Source: Streptomyces reniochalinae
GTDB taxonomy: Bacteria > Actinomycetota > Actinomycetes > Streptomycetales > Streptomycetaceae
Assembly (NCBI RefSeq): GCF_003323735.1
Contig: NZ_QOIM01000020.1
Location: 1 to 64,000 of the forward strand
Direction: 5' to 3'
Length of the DNA stretch: 64,000 nt
Shown: positions 16,919-26,802 of the stretch, piece after piece
Numbering within the stretch: position 1 is the first letter of the stretch
How the letters are laid out: each line of letters opens with the position of its first letter
Program-made: the position numbers and the translations under genes
Notes under the pieces: model-generated
What the model was told of the DNA's origin: nothing
Database searches by the model: none
The model's input: the letters and a program-made list of their open reading frames with translations, nothing else

Positions 16919-18166
16919 ATGAGCACGGACACCGCTGCGCCCGCGAAGAAGAAGAAGCGGGGCTCCGGCCTGTTCCAAGGACTGCAAAAGGTCGGCCGCA
17001 GCCTGCAACTGCCGATCGCCGTCCTGCCCGCGGCCGGCATACTCAACCGGCTCGGCCAGCCCGACGTCTTCGGCGACGAGGGCCTGAAGTGGCACGACGT
17101 CGCCGCCGCGTTCTCGGGCGCCGGCGGTGCCATCTTCGACAACCTGCCGCTGCTGTTCTGCATAGGCGTCGCCATCGGCTTCGCCAAGAAGTCCGACGGC
17201 TCCACCGCGCTGGCCGCGCTCGTCGGCTTCCTCGTCTACAAGAACGTGCTGGAGGCCTTTCCGGTTCACGAGGCGGTCGTCAAGGCGGGCGAGGACACGC
17301 CGCCCGTCTACAACGATCCCGGTGTCCTCGGCGGCGTCCTGATGGGACTCCTGTCGGCGATCGTCTGGCAGCGCTTCCACAAGACAAAGCTGGTCGACTG
17401 GCTCGGCTTCTTCAACGGCCGCCGCCTGGTACCGATCCTGATGGCCTTCGTCGGACTGGCCGTCGGCGTGGTCTTCACCCTCATCTGGGGCCCGATCGGC
17501 GACGCCATCACCTCCTTCGGCGAGTGGATGACGGGCCTGGGCGCCACCGGAGCGGGCATCTTCGGCCTGATCAACCGGGCGCTGATCCCCGTCGGGATGC
17601 ACCAGTTCCTCAACACCGTGGCCTGGTTCCAGCTCGGCGACTACAAGAACGCCGCGGGGGACGTCGTCCACGGCGACATCGCCCGCTTCTTCGCCGGCGA
17701 CCCGAGCGCGGGCCAGTTCATGTCGGGCTTCTTCCCCATCATGATGTTCGGCCTGCCCGCCGCCGCCATCGCCATCGCCCACTGCGCCAAGCCGCACCGC
17801 CGCAAAGCCGTGATGGGCATGATGGTCTCGCTGGCCCTGACCTCGTTCGTGACCGGCATCACCGAACCGATCGAGTTCACCTTCATGTTCATCGCGCCCG
17901 TCCTGTACGTGGTCCACGCGCTGCTGACGGCCGTGTCGATGGCGGTGACCTGGGTGTTCGGGGTGCACCACGGCTTCAGTTTCTCCGCCGGCTTCATCGA
18001 CTACGCCATCAACTGGAGCCTGGCGAGCAAACCGTGGCTGATCATCCCGATCGGGCTGTGCTTCGCGGTGATCTACTACTCCCTCTTCCGCTTCCTCATC
18101 GTGAAGCTGGACATCAAGACGCCAGGGCGCGAGCCGGACGAAGAGGTCGAGGACCTCACGAAGTAG
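16919..18166 (+). CDS. nagE2: PTS GlcNAc permease, enzyme IIC (main copy)
   Basis: A 415-residue permease that imports N-acetylglucosamine while it is phosphorylated to GlcNAc-6-P. After a Lys-rich N-terminus (PAKKKKRGSGL) it has the same hallmarks as its tandem paralogue: LQLPIAVLPAAGILNRLGQ, MHQFLNTVAWF and FVTGITEPIEFTFMF. The ATG at 16919 follows CGGAGG at 11 bases. It lacks the Cys-bearing insertion that nagE1 has in its first periplasmic loop. The two dre sites upstream and the strong terminator downstream make it a monocistronic DasR target. Confidence 0.95.
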   Translation: MSTDTAAPAKKKKRGSGLFQGLQKVGRSLQLPIAVLPAAGILNRLGQPDVFGDEGLKWHDVAAAFSGAGGAIFDNLPLLFCIGVAIGFAKKSDGSTALAALVGFLVYKNVLEAFPVHEAVVKAGEDTPPVYNDPGVLGGVLMGLLSAIVWQRFHKTKLVDWLGFFNGRRLVPILMAFVGLAVGVVFTLIWGPIGDAITSFGEWMTGLGATGAGIFGLINRALIPVGMHQFLNTVAWFQLGDYKNAAGDVVHGDIARFFAGDPSAGQFMSGFFPIMMFGLPAAAIAIAHCAKPHRRKAVMGMMVSLALTSFVTGITEPIEFTFMFIAPVLYVVHALLTAVSMAVTWVFGVHHGFSFSAGFIDYAINWSLASKPWLIIPIGLCFAVIYYSLFRFLIVKLDIKTPGREPDEEVEDLTK

Positions 18167-18173
18167 CCGGCCG

Positions 18174-18206
18174 ACGGGCCGTACCGCACACAGCGGTGCG
18201 GCCCGT
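18174..18206 (+). terminator. 14-bp stem after nagE2
   Basis: ACGGGCCGTACCGC pairs with GCGGTGCGGCCCGT through a 5-base loop, with one G-T wobble. It lies between convergent nagE2 and the MBL-fold gene and may serve both. Confidence 0.8.
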
Positions 18207-18258
18207 TGCTGTGTCCGCCCCTGCTACAGAGAGGGGAAGGGCAAGGGCTGGTGCGGCC

Positions 18259-19020
18259 TCACAGCTCGTAGACGGCTCCGGGGCGTGCCATCTCCACAGG
18301 CCCGTCGAAGGAGGTCTTCGCGTCCCGCAGGTTGACCTGCGGGTCCGTCCACGGCGGCACATGGGTGAGCACCAGCTGCGAGACGCCGGCCCCGGCGGCG
18401 ACCTGCCCGGCCTGCCTGCCGTTGAGGTGGAGGCCCGGGATCTGTTCCTTGCCGTCCGTGAAGGACGCCTCGCACAGGAACAGGTCCGCGCCTCGCGCGG
18501 CACGCTCCAGGTTCGGACACGGCCCGGTGTCACCGGAGTAGGTGAGGACCTTGCCGCTCGCCCGGTGCTCGACCCGGAAGGCGTACGCCTCCACCGGGTG
18601 GTCGACCAGCTCGCTGCTGACCCGGAAGGGCCCTGCCTCGAACGTGCCGCCCGCGGTCAGCTCGTGGAAGGCGAAGACCTCGCTCATCGACGAGTCGGAC
18701 GGGGTGTCGGCGTAGGCGGTGGTGAGCCGCTGCTCGGTGCCGGGCGGGCCGTGCACCGGGATCGGGCCGCAACGGCCGCCCTCGTGGCGGTAGTAGCGGG
18801 CGACGAAGTAGCCGCACATGTCGATGCAGTGGTCGGCGTGGAGGTGGCTGAGCGCGATGGCGTCGAGGTCGTAGAGGCCGCAGTGGCGTTGGAGCTCACC
18901 GAGCGCGCCGTTGCCCATGTCCAGGAGCAGCCGGAAGCCGTCGTCCTCGACCAGATAGCTCGAACAGGCCGATTCCGTTGACGGAAACGACCCGGAACAG
19001 CCGACGACGGTGAGCTTCAT
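18259..19020 (-). CDS. MBL-fold metallohydrolase, RNase Z/phosphodiesterase-like
   Basis: A 253-residue binuclear zinc hydrolase. HLHADH (residues 59-64) is the metal-binding motif. Further ligands are likely in VDHPV, YSGDTGPC and TH at the C-terminal side. The fold and length match the ElaC/cAMP phosphodiesterase-like branch, but the long exosite arm of true RNase Z is absent, so it may not process tRNA. The ATG at 19020 has ACGGAGG about 10 bases upstream. The gene keeps its position next to nagE2 as in S. coelicolor. Confidence 0.88.
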   Translation of the reverse strand: MKLTVVGCSGSFPSTESACSSYLVEDDGFRLLLDMGNGALGELQRHCGLYDLDAIALSHLHADHCIDMCGYFVARYYRHEGGRCGPIPVHGPPGTEQRLTTAYADTPSDSSMSEVFAFHELTAGGTFEAGPFRVSSELVDHPVEAYAFRVEHRASGKVLTYSGDTGPCPNLERAARGADLFLCEASFTDGKEQIPGLHLNGRQAGQVAAGAGVSQLVLTHVPPWTDPQVNLRDAKTSFDGPVEMARPGAVYEL

Positions 19021-19254
19021 GGAGTGGGAACCTCCGTTGACGGCATGCGGGAGAAGTCCCCGTGTCGTGGACGAGGGGAATTCCGAGCGTAAGCCGCGCG
19101 GGTCCCGGTGCGTCCTCGGTGCGGCGTCGGTGTGGGCGGAATCACCAGCCCGGGGTAGCGTCGTTCCCCGGTGGCTGACGGCACAAACACCGCGGAGCGC
19201 GGTGCGGCGGCACCCGCCACACGGCGAGGATCGACGGGCGACGGGAGGCACGCT

Positions 19255-19668
19255 GTGGACACCACCTGGTGGCTGGCGCTCGGCGTCGTGATGCTGCTCG
19301 CCTTCGTGGCGGCGCTGGTGGACGGGCGCGGACGCCTCGGTCCCCGGCGCCGGGGCGCCGCCCGCGAGGCCCGTGCCGCCCGCCGGGGTCAGGCGCCCCT
19401 CCCCCGGCCCGGTGAGATCTGGCGCACCAGCCTGCCGGACGGCACCGAGCCGCTCTTCCTCGTCCTCACCGTCCGCACCGACGGCGCCCGGCTGGCGCGG
19501 TTGACCTCCGAGCCCTCGCCGCTGCGCGTCCTGCCCGCCGACGCCGCCGAGGGCCCCGCCTACCTGGAGCCCGGCACGGTCGCCGAAGTCGGTCTCGCCC
19601 GGCTGCGCGGCCGCCACGGCGAGGTGGACGCCGACGCCTGGGAGCGGGTCAGGCACCTGGCCGAGTGA
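19255..19668 (+). CDS. Membrane-anchored PemK/MazF-like protein
   Basis: A 137-residue protein with one N-terminal membrane segment (TTWWLALGVVMLLAFVAALV) and an Arg-rich linker. A small beta-barrel domain follows, starting PRPGEIWRTSLPDGTEPLFLVL. PGEIW near the domain start is typical of the PemK/MazF fold. There is no antitoxin gene beside it, and the domain carries a membrane anchor, so a classic toxin role is doubtful. The GTG start at 19255 follows GGGAGG by 6 bases; upstream starts have no site. It is divergent from the MBL gene. Confidence 0.7.
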   Translation: MDTTWWLALGVVMLLAFVAALVDGRGRLGPRRRGAAREARAARRGQAPLPRPGEIWRTSLPDGTEPLFLVLTVRTDGARLARLTSEPSPLRVLPADAAEGPAYLEPGTVAEVGLARLRGRHGEVDADAWERVRHLAE

Positions 19669-19725
19669 CCCGGCCCGGGGCCGTTGCACCCCGAGCCGGC
19701 GGAACCCGGACCCGAACGAGCGGTT

Positions 19726-20969
<1,244 letters not shown>

Positions 20970-21071
20970 GAGAGTGCTCCTGTCGGAGAGGAAGAGTGGC
21001 TTGTGCTGGCTTCTGCTGTGGGCAGGCGGGGGTGCACACGCGCTTACTGCGGGGCGGGGGCATCGGGGACA

Positions 21072-21090
21072 CCGCGCCGCGGGGGCGCGG
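21072..21090 (-). promoter_or_regulatory. Hairpin just after the cysteine leader peptide
   Basis: CCGCGCC and GGCGCGG form a perfect 7-bp stem with a 5-base loop, immediately downstream of the leader stop at 21092. Its position fits an attenuation or ribosome-release element for cysO-cysM, but there is no T-run. Confidence 0.45.
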
Positions 21091-21091
21091 G

Positions 21092-21202
21092 TCAGGCCGG
21101 CCGACAGATCGCGCTGGCGAGGCGGCACAGGTCGACGTGCAGGCGCGCCACGAGCAGCATGCCCGGGGTCTTGTCGAAAGCGCTCACGTCGTGGACAACC
21201 AT
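21092..21202 (-). CDS. 36-residue cysteine-type leader peptide upstream of cysO
   Basis: A short frame reads MVVHDVSAFDKTPGMLLVAR and then LHVDLCRLASAICRPA before TGA. The R-x-HVDLCRLASAIC core belongs to the actinobacterial leader peptides found before sulfur-assimilation genes. Two Cys codons in the last eleven sense codons let ribosome progress report cysteinyl-tRNA supply. An internal ATG at 21160 would give a 22-residue version, closer to the usual size. The peptide lies between mec and cysO, 122 bp before the cysO start. It probably attenuates cysO-cysM when cysteine is plentiful. Confidence 0.75.
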   Translation of the reverse strand: MVVHDVSAFDKTPGMLLVARLHVDLCRLASAICRPA

Positions 21203-21292
21203 GGGCTCATCGTAACGATTCCCGGACAGGGAATCGGAGCTCGGTTTCATCATGCGGACGGATCCGTCTCACCATTGTGGGAGAAGCGTCCG

Positions 21293-21718
21293 TCAGTAGC
21301 TCTCGACGATCTTCACTTCCTCCTCGGTCACCTCGCCGTCCACGATGCGGAACGAACGGAAGGAGAACGGACCTTCGTCGTTCCCGCACTCGGCGGTGGA
21401 GACCAGGACGTAGTGGGCGCCGGGCTCGTTGGCGTAGGAGATGTCGGTACGCGAGGGGTAGGCCTCGGTGGCGGTGTGCGAGTGGTAGATCACCGCCGGC
21501 TCCTCGTCGCGGTCGTCCATCTCGCGGTAGAGCTTGAGCAGATCGCCGGAGTCGAACTCGTAGAAGGTGGGCGAGCGGGCCGCGTTCAGCATCGGGATGA
21601 ACCGTTCGGGGCGGCCCCCACCGACCGGCCCCGCGATCACGCCGCAGGCCTCGTCGGGGTGGTCCTGGCGGGCGTGGGCGACGATCCGGTCGTGCAGCTC
21701 CTGCGTGATGGTCAGCAT
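21293..21718 (-). CDS. mec: JAMM/MPN+ metalloprotease Mec
   Basis: A 141-residue zinc protease of the Mov34/MPN/PAD-1 family. The JAMM residues are Glu23 (DEACGVIAG), His79 and His81 (HSH), Ser89 and Asp92 (SRTD). In mycobacteria Mec releases cysteine from the CysO-cysteine adduct by cutting after Gly-Gly. Here it should also remove the seven-residue tail of CysO, since both cuts fall after the same Gly-Gly. The ATG at 21718 has no Shine-Dalgarno; an in-frame GTG at 21736 sits too close to a GGAGG, so the start is uncertain by six codons. Confidence 0.9.
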   Translation of the reverse strand: MLTITQELHDRIVAHARQDHPDEACGVIAGPVGGGRPERFIPMLNAARSPTFYEFDSGDLLKLYREMDDRDEEPAVIYHSHTATEAYPSRTDISYANEPGAHYVLVSTAECGNDEGPFSFRSFRIVDGEVTEEEVKIVESY

Positions 21719-21898
21719 GGGGGCAAGGATATGCACGCCTCCGCACACACGTCCGGCCCTGCCCGGACGCGGACCGCGCGGAGCCGCACTCGGCGGACGG
21801 CGGCCCCTGCGCGAGGGGGCGCCTTCTCCCCGCGCGAGGGGGCGCGTCCCGGGTGCCAGGGGCCGCCTCCGCATGCCCAGGCGCCGCCTCCGCGTGCG

Positions 21899-21939
21899 AG
21901 GGGCCGGACCGTACCGGTGTGCGGTACGGTCCGGCCCCT
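21899..21939 (-). terminator. Long perfect hairpin after the amino acid permease
   Basis: AGGGGCCGGACCGTACCG and its exact complement form an 18-bp stem with loop GTGTG. It begins 50 bp after the permease stop and ends that minus-strand transcript before mec. Confidence 0.88.
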
Positions 21940-21988
21940 GGACGCTGTGCGGCGCGGCGCCCCCGACCTGTGGTCGGGGCGCCCGGCC

Positions 21989-23521
21989 TCAGTCCTGGCC
22001 GGTGGCGGCCTCCGGCGCGAGCGTGCCGGCGCCCGGGGCCGCGTCGGCGATCACCGGGGCCGTTCCCACGCTCCGCGAGGTGCGGTGCGCGTGCGCGGTG
22101 TGGCGGGCGTGCAGCAGCCAGTAGGCGCCCAGCACCACGGCCCATCCCGCACCGACGTACAGCGAGATCCGCGCCGTCGGGTCGAGCGCGACGATCACCA
22201 GCACCATGGAGAGGAAGAGCAGCGCGACCCAGCTGAAGACGCTGCCGCCCGGAGCGGGGAAGCTGGACTTCGGCAGCCGCCCGGCGACGACCGCGCGCCG
22301 GTAGAGCAGGTGGCTGATGAGGATCATCATCCAGGTCCAGATACCGCACGCGGTGGCGACCGAGGTGACGTAGGCGAACGCCTTCTCCGGCACCACGTAG
22401 TTGAGCACCACACCGATGCCCATCAGCAGCACCGAGAGGGTGATGCCCGCGGCCGGGGAGTGCCGCGCGTTCAGCTTGCCGAAGTACGTCGGCGCCTCCC
22501 GGTTCTCCGCCAGGTCACGCAGCATGCGGCCGGTGGAGTACATGCCGGAGTTGCAGGAGGAGAGCGCCGCGGTCAGCACGACGAAGTTGACGATGCCGGC
22601 GCCGAGCGGAATGCCGATCTTGCCGAAGGCCGCCACGAAGGGGCTCACGCCGTCGGAGAACTCGGTCCACTTGACCACCGAGAGGATCACGACCAGCGAG
22701 CCGACGTAGAAGATGATGATGCGCCACGGCAGCGTGTTGATCGCCTTGGGCAGCGTCGTCTTGGGGTCCTGGCTCTCGCCGGCCGTGATACCGACCAGTT
22801 CGACCGCGATGTAGGCGAACATCACGCCCTGGAGCGTCATCAGGCTGGAGCCGATGCCGGTCGGGAAGAAGCCGTCGTGGGCCCACAGGTTGCTGACGGC
22901 GGCGGTGTCACCGGCCTGGGAGAAGCCCAGGGTGAGCACGCCGAGACCGATCACGATCATGCCGATGATCGCGGTGACCTTGATCATCGAGAACCAGAAC
23001 TCGACCTCGCCGAAGACCTTCACCGAGATCAGGTTCACCCCGAACAGCACCACCAGGAAGACCAGCGCGCTGACCCACTGCGGAATGTCCGGGAACCAGT
23101 AGTGGATGTAGATCGCCGCCGCGGTCAGCTCGGCCATGCCGGTCACGACCCACAGCAGCCAGTACGTCCAGCCCGTCACGAAGCCGAAGAACGGCCCGAG
23201 GAACTCGCGGGCGTACTCCGCGAAGCTGCCGGAGACGGGCCGGTACATCAGCAGCTCGCCCAGCGCCCGCATGATGAAGAAGATGACGACGCCCGCCAGG
23301 GCGTACATCAGGATGATGCTGGGTCCCGCCTTGGCGATGTTCGCACCGGCCCCCATGAACAGGCCGACACCGATCGCACCGCCGATGGCGATCATCTGGA
23401 CCTGGCGACTGCCCAGCCCTCGCTGGTAGCCCTCGTCGGAAGGCCCGGCTCCGTCGCCGCTGCCGCCCGTGCTTGCGGATCCGGGTTCTCCCCTGCCGTC
23501 CGCGACCTGCTCGGAGGTCAT
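21989..23521 (-). CDS. Amino acid permease, APC superfamily (AAT/AnsP-like)
   Basis: A 510-residue, 12-helix transporter. Following a hydrophilic N-terminus, YQRGLGSRQVQMIAIGGAIG opens helix 1 in the way typical of the bacterial AAT family. RPVSGSFAEYAREFLGPFFG in helix 3 is also a hallmark. The likely substrates are asparagine, GABA or another neutral amino acid by proton symport; the exact one is not decidable. The ATG at 23521 has a GGAG-AAAGG about 10 bases upstream. Two inverted repeats lie in its upstream region and a strong terminator follows. Confidence 0.88.
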   Translation of the reverse strand: MTSEQVADGRGEPGSASTGGSGDGAGPSDEGYQRGLGSRQVQMIAIGGAIGVGLFMGAGANIAKAGPSIILMYALAGVVIFFIMRALGELLMYRPVSGSFAEYAREFLGPFFGFVTGWTYWLLWVVTGMAELTAAAIYIHYWFPDIPQWVSALVFLVVLFGVNLISVKVFGEVEFWFSMIKVTAIIGMIVIGLGVLTLGFSQAGDTAAVSNLWAHDGFFPTGIGSSLMTLQGVMFAYIAVELVGITAGESQDPKTTLPKAINTLPWRIIIFYVGSLVVILSVVKWTEFSDGVSPFVAAFGKIGIPLGAGIVNFVVLTAALSSCNSGMYSTGRMLRDLAENREAPTYFGKLNARHSPAAGITLSVLLMGIGVVLNYVVPEKAFAYVTSVATACGIWTWMMILISHLLYRRAVVAGRLPKSSFPAPGGSVFSWVALLFLSMVLVIVALDPTARISLYVGAGWAVVLGAYWLLHARHTAHAHRTSRSVGTAPVIADAAPGAGTLAPEAATGQD

Positions 23522-23666
23522 GTGGTGCGCCTTTCTCCATACCGACCCGGCCTGTCCGGATCGGGTTCCGATCCCCCCGGATGGAGTTGTGCGTGCCGGC
23601 GATCGGCCGGCGTGTGCGCCACTGTGCGGGCAGGGGTGGTGCCCGCGAGACAGCGGATCGTGCAGG

Positions 23667-23797
23667 TGTACCACGCAGGACTGTCCACGACGAGTGGTAC
23701 AGACCACAGATAGAAGGGGCAGAGACGGACATCGCACCCGGAAAAATCCCCGCCGTGATCCGTTCGTTAACCGGTCTTTGCTCTTCATTTAACGAAC
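23667..23797. promoter_or_regulatory. Two inverted repeats upstream of the permease
   Basis: TGTACCAC (23667-23674) and GTGGTACA (23694-23701) are exact inverted arms 19 bases apart. GTTCGTTAA (23762-23770) and TTAACGAAC (23789-23797) are exact arms 18 bases apart. The region 23522-23879 is AT-richer than its surroundings and holds no gene. These may be operators for the amino acid permease, or for an unseen small RNA. Confidence 0.45.
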
Positions 23798-23879
23798 AAT
23801 GGAGGGGGGAAAACCAGGACGAACAGGGGCAATCCGAGGGGCCCGGGCTCCGGTGACGGGGGCCGGGAGAAGCAGACGT

Positions 23880-24575
23880 TCAGGGCGTCAGTGTCTCGAC
23901 CAGTGTCTCCTGGAGGCTGCCGAGCCACAGGTACGCCATCACCAGCGGCTTCCGCTCGTCGGAGTCGGGCAGCGAGTACAGCTCGTCGTCGCTGTCGTCG
24001 GACACCTCCAGGCGGGTGCCGAGCGCCAGCCGCAGGTCGTTGAGCGTGCCCAGCCACCGCCGGGACTCCTCGGGCCCGAGCGTCAGCACGGCGCCGCGGT
24101 CACCCGGCGTCAGCGCGTCCAGCGACCGGACGACGGCCAGCCCGTCCTCCCGCTTGCGCGCCCGCAGGTCGTTCTCCGTGTAGCGGCGGAACTCGGCCGA
24201 GGCGCCACGGTCGTGCCGGGCCCGCGCGGCCTCGTCGCTGCCCGGCTCCGCCTCGGGGGAGGGCCCGGGGCCAGGGCCTGGACCGTAGGCGTCGGGGAAG
24301 AGCCGGGCCAGCACCGGGTCAGAGGGCGGCTCGCTGGGCCCGTCGGCGAACGACGGCCAGGAGACGGCCTCGATACCCGCCAGCTCCTCCTCCATGCTGT
24401 CGCCCTTGGCGCCCTCGCCCGGCGGGGTCTCCGGCCTCGGCGGCTCGGCGGGCTCGGTGCCGGGGCCGATCAGCTCCAGCAGCTGCACCGTGAGGCTCCG
24501 CAGAATGGAGATCTCCACCTCGTCCAGCGCGATGGCCGCGCCGCCGGCCTCGGCCGGCTCGAACTGCCCGGCCAT
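23880..24575 (-). CDS. DUF2017 protein coupled to ClpS
   Basis: A 231-residue soluble protein. ALDEVEISILRSLTVQLLEL at the N-terminus and DLRARKREDGLAVVRSLDAL and WLGTLNDLRLALGTRLEV in the second half are the conserved DUF2017 parts. A Pro/Gly/Glu-rich insert (~55-135) separates them. The ATG at 24575 overlaps the clpS stop as ATGA, so the two are cotranslated. The conserved pairing with clpS suggests a role in adaptor-controlled ClpAP-type proteolysis, but no activity is known. Confidence 0.87.
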   Translation of the reverse strand: MAGQFEPAEAGGAAIALDEVEISILRSLTVQLLELIGPGTEPAEPPRPETPPGEGAKGDSMEEELAGIEAVSWPSFADGPSEPPSDPVLARLFPDAYGPGPGPGPSPEAEPGSDEAARARHDRGASAEFRRYTENDLRARKREDGLAVVRSLDALTPGDRGAVLTLGPEESRRWLGTLNDLRLALGTRLEVSDDSDDELYSLPDSDERKPLVMAYLWLGSLQETLVETLTP

Positions 24576-24889
24576 CAGCGGTCCTGGGTGAGCGTCGCCC
24601 ACAGCCCGTAGCTGTGCATGGCCTGCACGTCGCGCTCCATCTCCTCGCGGGTGCCGCTGGAGACGATGGCGCGCCCCTTGTGGTGGACGTCGAGCATCAG
24701 TTTCTTCGCCTTCTCCTTCGAATAGCCGAAGTACGCCTGGAACACGTAGGTCACATAGCTCATGAGATTGACCGGGTCGTTGTGCACGACGGTCACCCAG
24801 GGCACATCCGGCTCAGGAACCTCCACGGGCTCCTCGCTGGTCTCCGGGCGCTCGATCTCCATCGGGGTGGCGACACTCACAGGTCCCAT
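24575..24889 (-). CDS. clpS: ClpS, N-end rule adaptor for Clp proteolysis
   Basis: A 104-residue adaptor that binds N-terminal bulky hydrophobic residues and delivers substrates to ClpC/ClpA with ClpP. The core [20 protein letters not shown], the helical [14 protein letters not shown] segment ([14 protein letters not shown]) and [19 protein letters not shown] are standard. Residues NDP and the His of VHHKG line the N-degron pocket. The start at 24889 has only a weak site; an ATG nine codons later is possible. It is divergent from pncB. Confidence 0.95.
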   Translation of the reverse strand: MGPVSVATPMEIERPETSEEPVEVPEPDVPWVTVVHNDPVNLMSYVTYVFQAYFGYSKEKAKKLMLDVHHKGRAIVSSGTREEMERDVQAMHSYGLWATLTQDR

Positions 24890-24941
24890 GCTGCCACCCG
24901 GCACCCACGGGCGCCCAAACGGCGGCCACGACGACCGTATA

Positions 24942-24956
24942 TCGTCAGCCTGACGA
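24942..24956. promoter_or_regulatory. 15-bp palindrome between clpS and pncB
   Basis: TCGTCAG-C-CTGACGA is a perfect palindrome around one central base. It is followed by AT-rich bases and lies 52 bp before the pncB start, in the right place for an operator. A NAD-metabolism regulator of the NrtR type is one candidate, but I cannot confirm its consensus. Confidence 0.5.
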
Positions 24957-25007
24957 AATCCGGGGTACGCTCGCAGCGACCTACCCGAACACACGAGGTG
25001 AGCAGCA

Positions 25008-26387
25008 GTGCTGGAATCCCCCCAGGGACAGCCCCCGCACGAGAACCGGCAGGAACACGCCCGGCGGATGGAGACGGGGCTGCCGGTGTCCGTCCCCTCG
25101 ACGGCGCTCTTCACCGACCAGTACGAGCTGACGATGCTCCAGGCCGCGCTGCACGCCGGAACCGCCGAGCGCCGCTCCGTCTTCGAGGTCTTCACCCGCA
25201 GGCTGCCCGAAGGCCGCCGCTACGGGGTCGTCGCCGGCACCGGACGCGTCCTCGACGCCGTCGAGAACTTCCGCTTCGACGACCAGATGCTCCAGTTCCT
25301 CGGCGAGACCGACGTCGTCGACGAGCCCACCCTGGAGTGGCTCGCCGACTACCGCTTCCGCGGCGACATCCTCGGCTACCCCGAGGGCGAGGTCTACTTC
25401 CCCGGCTCGCCCCTGCTGCGCGTCGAAGGCACCTTCGCCGAGTGCGTACTCCTGGAGACGGTGATCCTCTCCATCCTCAACCACGACTCCGCCGTCGCCG
25501 CCGCGGCCTCCCGCATGGCCGTCGCCGCCGGCGGCCGCCCCCTGATCGAGATGGGCGCCCGCCGCACCCACGAACTCGGCGCCGTCGCCGCCTCCCGCTC
25601 CGCCTACGTCGGCGGCTTCGACACCACCTCCGACCTCGCCGCGGGATTCCGCTACGGCATCCCCACCGTCGGCACCAGCGCCCACGCCTTCACCCTCCTC
25701 CACGACACCGAACGCGACGCCTTCCGCGCCCAGGTCGACTCCCTCGGCAGCGGCACCACGCTGCTCGTCGACACCTACGACGTCGCCGAAGCCGTCCGCA
25801 CCGCCGTCGAGGTGGCGGGCCCCGAGCTCGGCGCCGTCCGCATCGACTCCGGCGACCTGCTGCTCGTCGCCCACCGCGTACGCCAGCAGCTCGACGAGCT
25901 CGGCGCCACCAGGACGAGGATCGTCGTCACCAGCGACCTCGACGAGTACGCCATCGCCTCCCTGGCCGCCGCGCCCGTCGACGCCTACGGCGTCGGCACC
26001 CAGCTCGTCACCGGCAGCGGCCACCCCACGGCGTCCATGGTCTACAAACTGGTCGCCCGCGCCGACAGCGACGACCCCGCGGCCCCGCTGCGGCCCGTCG
26101 CCAAACGCTCCCTCGGCGGCAAAACCTCCCTCGGCGGCGCCAAGTGGGCCGCCCGGCCGCTGGACGCCGACGGCGTGGCCGAGGCCGAGATCGTCGGCAG
26201 CGGCCCCGTGCCGGAGGAGCTCGCCGCCCACCAGCTCCAGGTCCCGCTCGTCGAGAACGGGACCGTCGTCGGCCGGGAACCGCTCGAAGCCGCACGCGAA
26301 CGCCACCGGGCCTCCCTCGCCCGGCTCCCCATGTCCGCGATGCAGCTCTCACGCGGAGAGCCCGTCCTGCCGGTCGAACACCGCTGA
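25008..26387 (+). CDS. pncB: Nicotinate phosphoribosyltransferase
   Basis: A 459-residue NAD-salvage enzyme that joins nicotinate to PRPP with ATP hydrolysis to give nicotinate mononucleotide. [12 protein letters not shown] at ~35-46 is the family's opening motif. [20 protein letters not shown] and GTSAHAF follow, with the phospho-accepting His226. [12 protein letters not shown] and RIDSGDL form the PRPP and substrate sites. The GTG at 25008 follows GAGG at about 9 bases; a later ATG at 25068 is possible. It is paired with pncA downstream. Confidence 0.96.
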   Translation: MLESPQGQPPHENRQEHARRMETGLPVSVPSTALFTDQYELTMLQAALHAGTAERRSVFEVFTRRLPEGRRYGVVAGTGRVLDAVENFRFDDQMLQFLGETDVVDEPTLEWLADYRFRGDILGYPEGEVYFPGSPLLRVEGTFAECVLLETVILSILNHDSAVAAAASRMAVAAGGRPLIEMGARRTHELGAVAASRSAYVGGFDTTSDLAAGFRYGIPTVGTSAHAFTLLHDTERDAFRAQVDSLGSGTTLLVDTYDVAEAVRTAVEVAGPELGAVRIDSGDLLLVAHRVRQQLDELGATRTRIVVTSDLDEYAIASLAAAPVDAYGVGTQLVTGSGHPTASMVYKLVARADSDDPAAPLRPVAKRSLGGKTSLGGAKWAARPLDADGVAEAEIVGSGPVPEELAAHQLQVPLVENGTVVGREPLEAARERHRASLARLPMSAMQLSRGEPVLPVEHR

Positions 26388-26575
26388 GACGGCCGTGCGG
26401 CGCCGCTGAGGCGGGGGCCCGTGCGGTGCCGCTCAAACGGACCGTTCGGCACCGCTCAGGCGGCTCGTGCGGCGCAGATCAGGCGGCCGTGGGACACCAC
26501 CGGGACGCCGGTGGGACACCGCTGAGACCGCCGTGCGGCATCGTCAGGACGGGCGGTCGTCTCAGCGGGGCGGGG
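26388..26575. repeat. Degenerate ~23-bp repeats between pncB and pncA
   Basis: Six or so imperfect copies of a unit like AGGCGGCCGTGCGGCACCGCT run head to tail after the pncB stop (for example around 26387, 26409, 26433, 26456 and 26522). Copies differ by several bases and in length. The rest of the 415-bp pncB-pncA gap shows no gene. Confidence 0.6.
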
Positions 26576-26802
26576 GGGAGCGGGCCCCGTCGTGCACCAG
26601 CCGCCGCCCCCAGGGGCCGGCCGGCCGCGCGAAGGCGCCCGCGCACTGCCGCGGGGGCCCGCGAGTGTCTAGTCTCGAAAGCGACGGGCGGCGGCCCGGC
26701 ACCCCGCAGCACCAGCACCGCGTTGCCCCGGGCAACCCGCCACGGCCGCCATCCCCGGTCCGTCCCCCACCCAGTCGACCCACCAGCCGAAAGGTGTGCA
26801 CC

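Noticed and set aside
26388..26575. CRISPR-like array
   Set aside because: Units are degenerate and adjacent, with no spacers of even length and no cas genes in the window.
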